A stretch of 7,518 nucleotides of DNA from an uncultured Agathobacter sp. (lineage in GTDB: Bacteria > Bacillota > Clostridia > Lachnospirales > Lachnospiraceae): contig CAKRNE010000033.1 in NCBI GenBank assembly GCA_934365945.1, positions 1-7,518 on the forward strand. Direction: 5' to 3'. Made by a program: the position numbers and the translations under genes. The notes under the pieces were generated by a model. The model was given only the letters and a program-made list of their open reading frames with translations, was not told where the DNA came from and ran no database searches. Shown piece by piece: positions 5,989-7,518 of the stretch (positions are counted from its first letter, which is position 1; every line of letters starts with the position of its first letter).

Positions 5989-6528
5989 ATGAATAAAAAG
6001 GAATTTGAACAATTTGTTGAGGAGAGTGGAAAAGACATATTAAGATATTGCCGCATGATTGCATATAGCAATGAAGACGGAAATGAACTCTATCAGGACA
6101 CAATGTTAAAATTGCTAGAAAAGCAAGAGAGCTTAGACTGTGAGCAGAATATAAAGAGCTATGCAATATCCATATCAATTTTGCTTTTAAAGAACAAAAA
6201 ACGTAAGTACGCGGTCAGAAATAAAAAGGCATTGTTTGTAAGTCTGAATGATTTGGCGGATGAAGATGGAAAGCAGATACGAAATGAAAATATACTTACA
6301 CCTGAAGAACAATATATGAAGAAGGATGAGACAAATCTGGTAAAGCAGCTCGTATATGAGCTGCCGGAAAAGTACAAAATTCCATTATATATGAATTATT
6401 CTGCAAATATGAGTGCCGAAGATATTGCAAAGACATTGGACATCCCACTTGGAACTGTAAAGACACGTATCAGGAAAGCAAAAAAGATGTTAAAGGAGAG
6501 ACTGGAGGCTATAGGATATGACAGATGA
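5989..6528 (+). CDS. ECF-like sigma-70 family RNA polymerase sigma factor
   Basis: 179 residues from ATG 5989. Region 2 lies at about 5-75, with the helix SNEDGNELYQDTMLKLLEK typical of core-binding and -10 recognition. A basic linker follows (KNKKRKYAVRNKK). Region 4 is at about 117-172, with ELPEKYKIPLYMNYSANMSAEDIAKTLDIPLGTVKTRIRKAKK giving the helix-turn-helix that reads the -35 box. There is no region 1 or 3, as expected for ECF-type factors. The start is not certain: AAGGAG (5980-5985) is only three bases before ATG 5989, whereas a TTG at 5974 has GAGG nine bases upstream and would add five residues. It overlaps the anti-sigma-like gene by 11 bases, implying coupled synthesis. Its target promoters, and whether it controls its own operon, cannot be told from the sequence. 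Confidence 0.92.
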   Translation: MNKKEFEQFVEESGKDILRYCRMIAYSNEDGNELYQDTMLKLLEKQESLDCEQNIKSYAISISILLLKNKKRKYAVRNKKALFVSLNDLADEDGKQIRNENILTPEEQYMKKDETNLVKQLVYELPEKYKIPLYMNYSANMSAEDIAKTLDIPLGTVKTRIRKAKKMLKERLEAIGYDR

Positions 6529-7375
6529 AAAACTGGAAAAAATATTACAACAGACGCTTATTCCGGAGGTGGCAGATGAGGATATTTATCTATACAGAAA
6601 AGTGCGAAAAAGCAGAAAGAAGTTTGTTAAGATATTTGCAGCAGTAGCGGCATGTCTGGCGCTGATTTTAGGAATTAATGCAAGCGGAACTTTTACAATT
6701 GGTACAGATAAAGATACAGACCAAACAGTAGCCGAAAATAGTCCGTTTGTTATAACCTGCTATGCAAAAGAATTGGAAAAAGGGGTAAGTGTACCGCTCA
6801 AGTTTGCCGGATATGACAAAAATGGCTATGTTATAAACGGAGGAGAAGATGGTGAGAGCGTAGCTTATAATACCGGGATGCGCTTTAAATGTGAAGGCGA
6901 TAATATTGCCACAGTAACTTACAGTATAAAGGGAGCGGTCTTTTGGATTTGTGAAAAACATGGAAATAGTATAATAACTGATTGTACAGAGTATACAGGG
7001 GAATATTTTAATGCTGGTGGTTTTGCACCGAAAGGCTGCAAGGAAGATGAGACAGATGAAGAAAATTATGATATACGTGAGCTTTCAAGTTATACGTTAG
7101 CATATGATAAGCAGGAGTCTGATACATCTATATTTGCTATCAAAGGTATTAAAAAAAATAAGAAAATTTATGAGTTATTTGAATCTGATTTTGTGGATGA
7201 TAATGTTGAGGGGATTACCAAACTTACTGATGATGTAGTGATAACATGTACAGTTACCTATAATGATGGAACCTCAGAAAGTAAGGAGATTGGTCTTAAA
7301 GGGATTAAAGAAACTATAAAAGATGACGGAGAACAGCCATGTGAGGTAGCTGATTTTGCATGTGAGCTTAAATAA
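6518..7375 (+). CDS. single-pass membrane protein, probable anti-sigma factor
   Basis: 285 residues. A short cytoplasmic part of about 37 residues (MTDEKLEKILQQTLIPEVADEDIYLYRKVRKSRKK) is followed by one membrane helix at about 38-55 (IFAAVAACLALILGINA) and an outer domain of about 230 residues. The arrangement behind an overlapping sigma gene is the usual one for an anti-sigma factor that holds the sigma at the membrane and senses an outside signal. The cytoplasmic part has no zinc-binding HxxxCxxC motif, so it is not a ZAS-type protein. The outer domain holds eight cysteines and looks rich in beta strands; its family is not recognised. GGAGG (6504-6508) is nine bases before the ATG. The anti-sigma role is inferred from context and topology. 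Confidence 0.8.
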   Translation: MTDEKLEKILQQTLIPEVADEDIYLYRKVRKSRKKFVKIFAAVAACLALILGINASGTFTIGTDKDTDQTVAENSPFVITCYAKELEKGVSVPLKFAGYDKNGYVINGGEDGESVAYNTGMRFKCEGDNIATVTYSIKGAVFWICEKHGNSIITDCTEYTGEYFNAGGFAPKGCKEDETDEENYDIRELSSYTLAYDKQESDTSIFAIKGIKKNKKIYELFESDFVDDNVEGITKLTDDVVITCTVTYNDGTSESKEIGLKGIKETIKDDGEQPCEVADFACELK

Positions 7376-7392
7376 GAAGGGAACTGATATAA

Positions 7393-7518
7393 ATGAATAA
7401 AAAAACACTAATTAAAGTATGCGCAGTTACATGTGGATTAGGTCTGACACTAGCTGGATGTACATCTTCAAACAATAGTAATGAAATAAACAATACAAAA
7501 AAATATAATACAGAAATT
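7393..7518 (+). CDS. lipoprotein, N-terminal part only
   Basis: The first 42 codons of a gene cut by the window edge. It begins MNKKTLIKVCAV, with a hydrophobic core and a lipobox LAGC whose cysteine is residue 23, followed by a serine- and asparagine-rich linker (TSSNNSNEINN) typical of lipoproteins just after the anchor. GAAGGGA (7376-7382) is ten bases before the ATG, 17 bases after the anti-sigma-like gene ends. It is probably the third gene of the sigma operon, and might work with the outer domain of the anti-sigma protein. The function cannot be told. Confidence 0.82.
   Translation, partial: MNKKTLIKVCAVTCGLGLTLAGCTSSNNSNEINNTKKYNTEI

Overview
The window looks like chromosomal DNA of a low-GC, Gram-positive anaerobe of the Clostridia, most plausibly a Lachnospiraceae gut commensal. 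This is inferred from A/T-rich intergenic DNA, strong purine ribosome binding sites, tightly overlapping operons, lipoprotein signal peptides and the general look of the proteins. No species is claimed. All supported genes lie on the + strand in three transcription units.

Unit 1 (promoter near 160-187, genes 333-3933, terminator near 3940-3981) encodes a lipoprotein, two six-helix ABC-2-type permeases and a 210-residue ATPase of the BcrA-like group. The genes overlap or abut, so they probably form one membrane-bound transport or self-protection complex with an extracytoplasmic lipoprotein partner. No histidine kinase or response regulator is present in the window.

Unit 2 (promoter near 4131-4158, genes 4200-5779, terminator near 5791-5821) encodes an unrecognised secreted protein with a glycine-rich hydrophobic segment near its C-terminus, overlapping by 10 bases a five-helix membrane protein that is also unrecognised. 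Much of this DNA is more A/T-rich than unit 1.

The most interesting signal is that units 1 and 2 share both ends. A gapless upstream module (120-187 against 4091-4158, 47 of 68 bases identical) carries the same -35 and -10 boxes and a small dyad whose two arms change together. The terminator regions (about 3938-3989 against 5781-5832) also look related. The genes between show no evident similarity. This suggests two co-regulated cassettes, perhaps a secreted effector with its membrane partner beside an ABC transporter. That functional reading is inference.

Unit 3 (from 5989 to the end) is a sigma-70/ECF-like sigma factor, an overlapping single-pass anti-sigma-like protein with eight cysteines in its predicted outer domain, and the start of a lipoprotein cut by the window edge. 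An AAGCGCTT-centred palindrome sits just upstream of the sigma gene. The first 87 bases hold the end of an upstream coding sequence that may be decayed. No tRNA, rRNA, CRISPR, insertion sequence or origin was seen.
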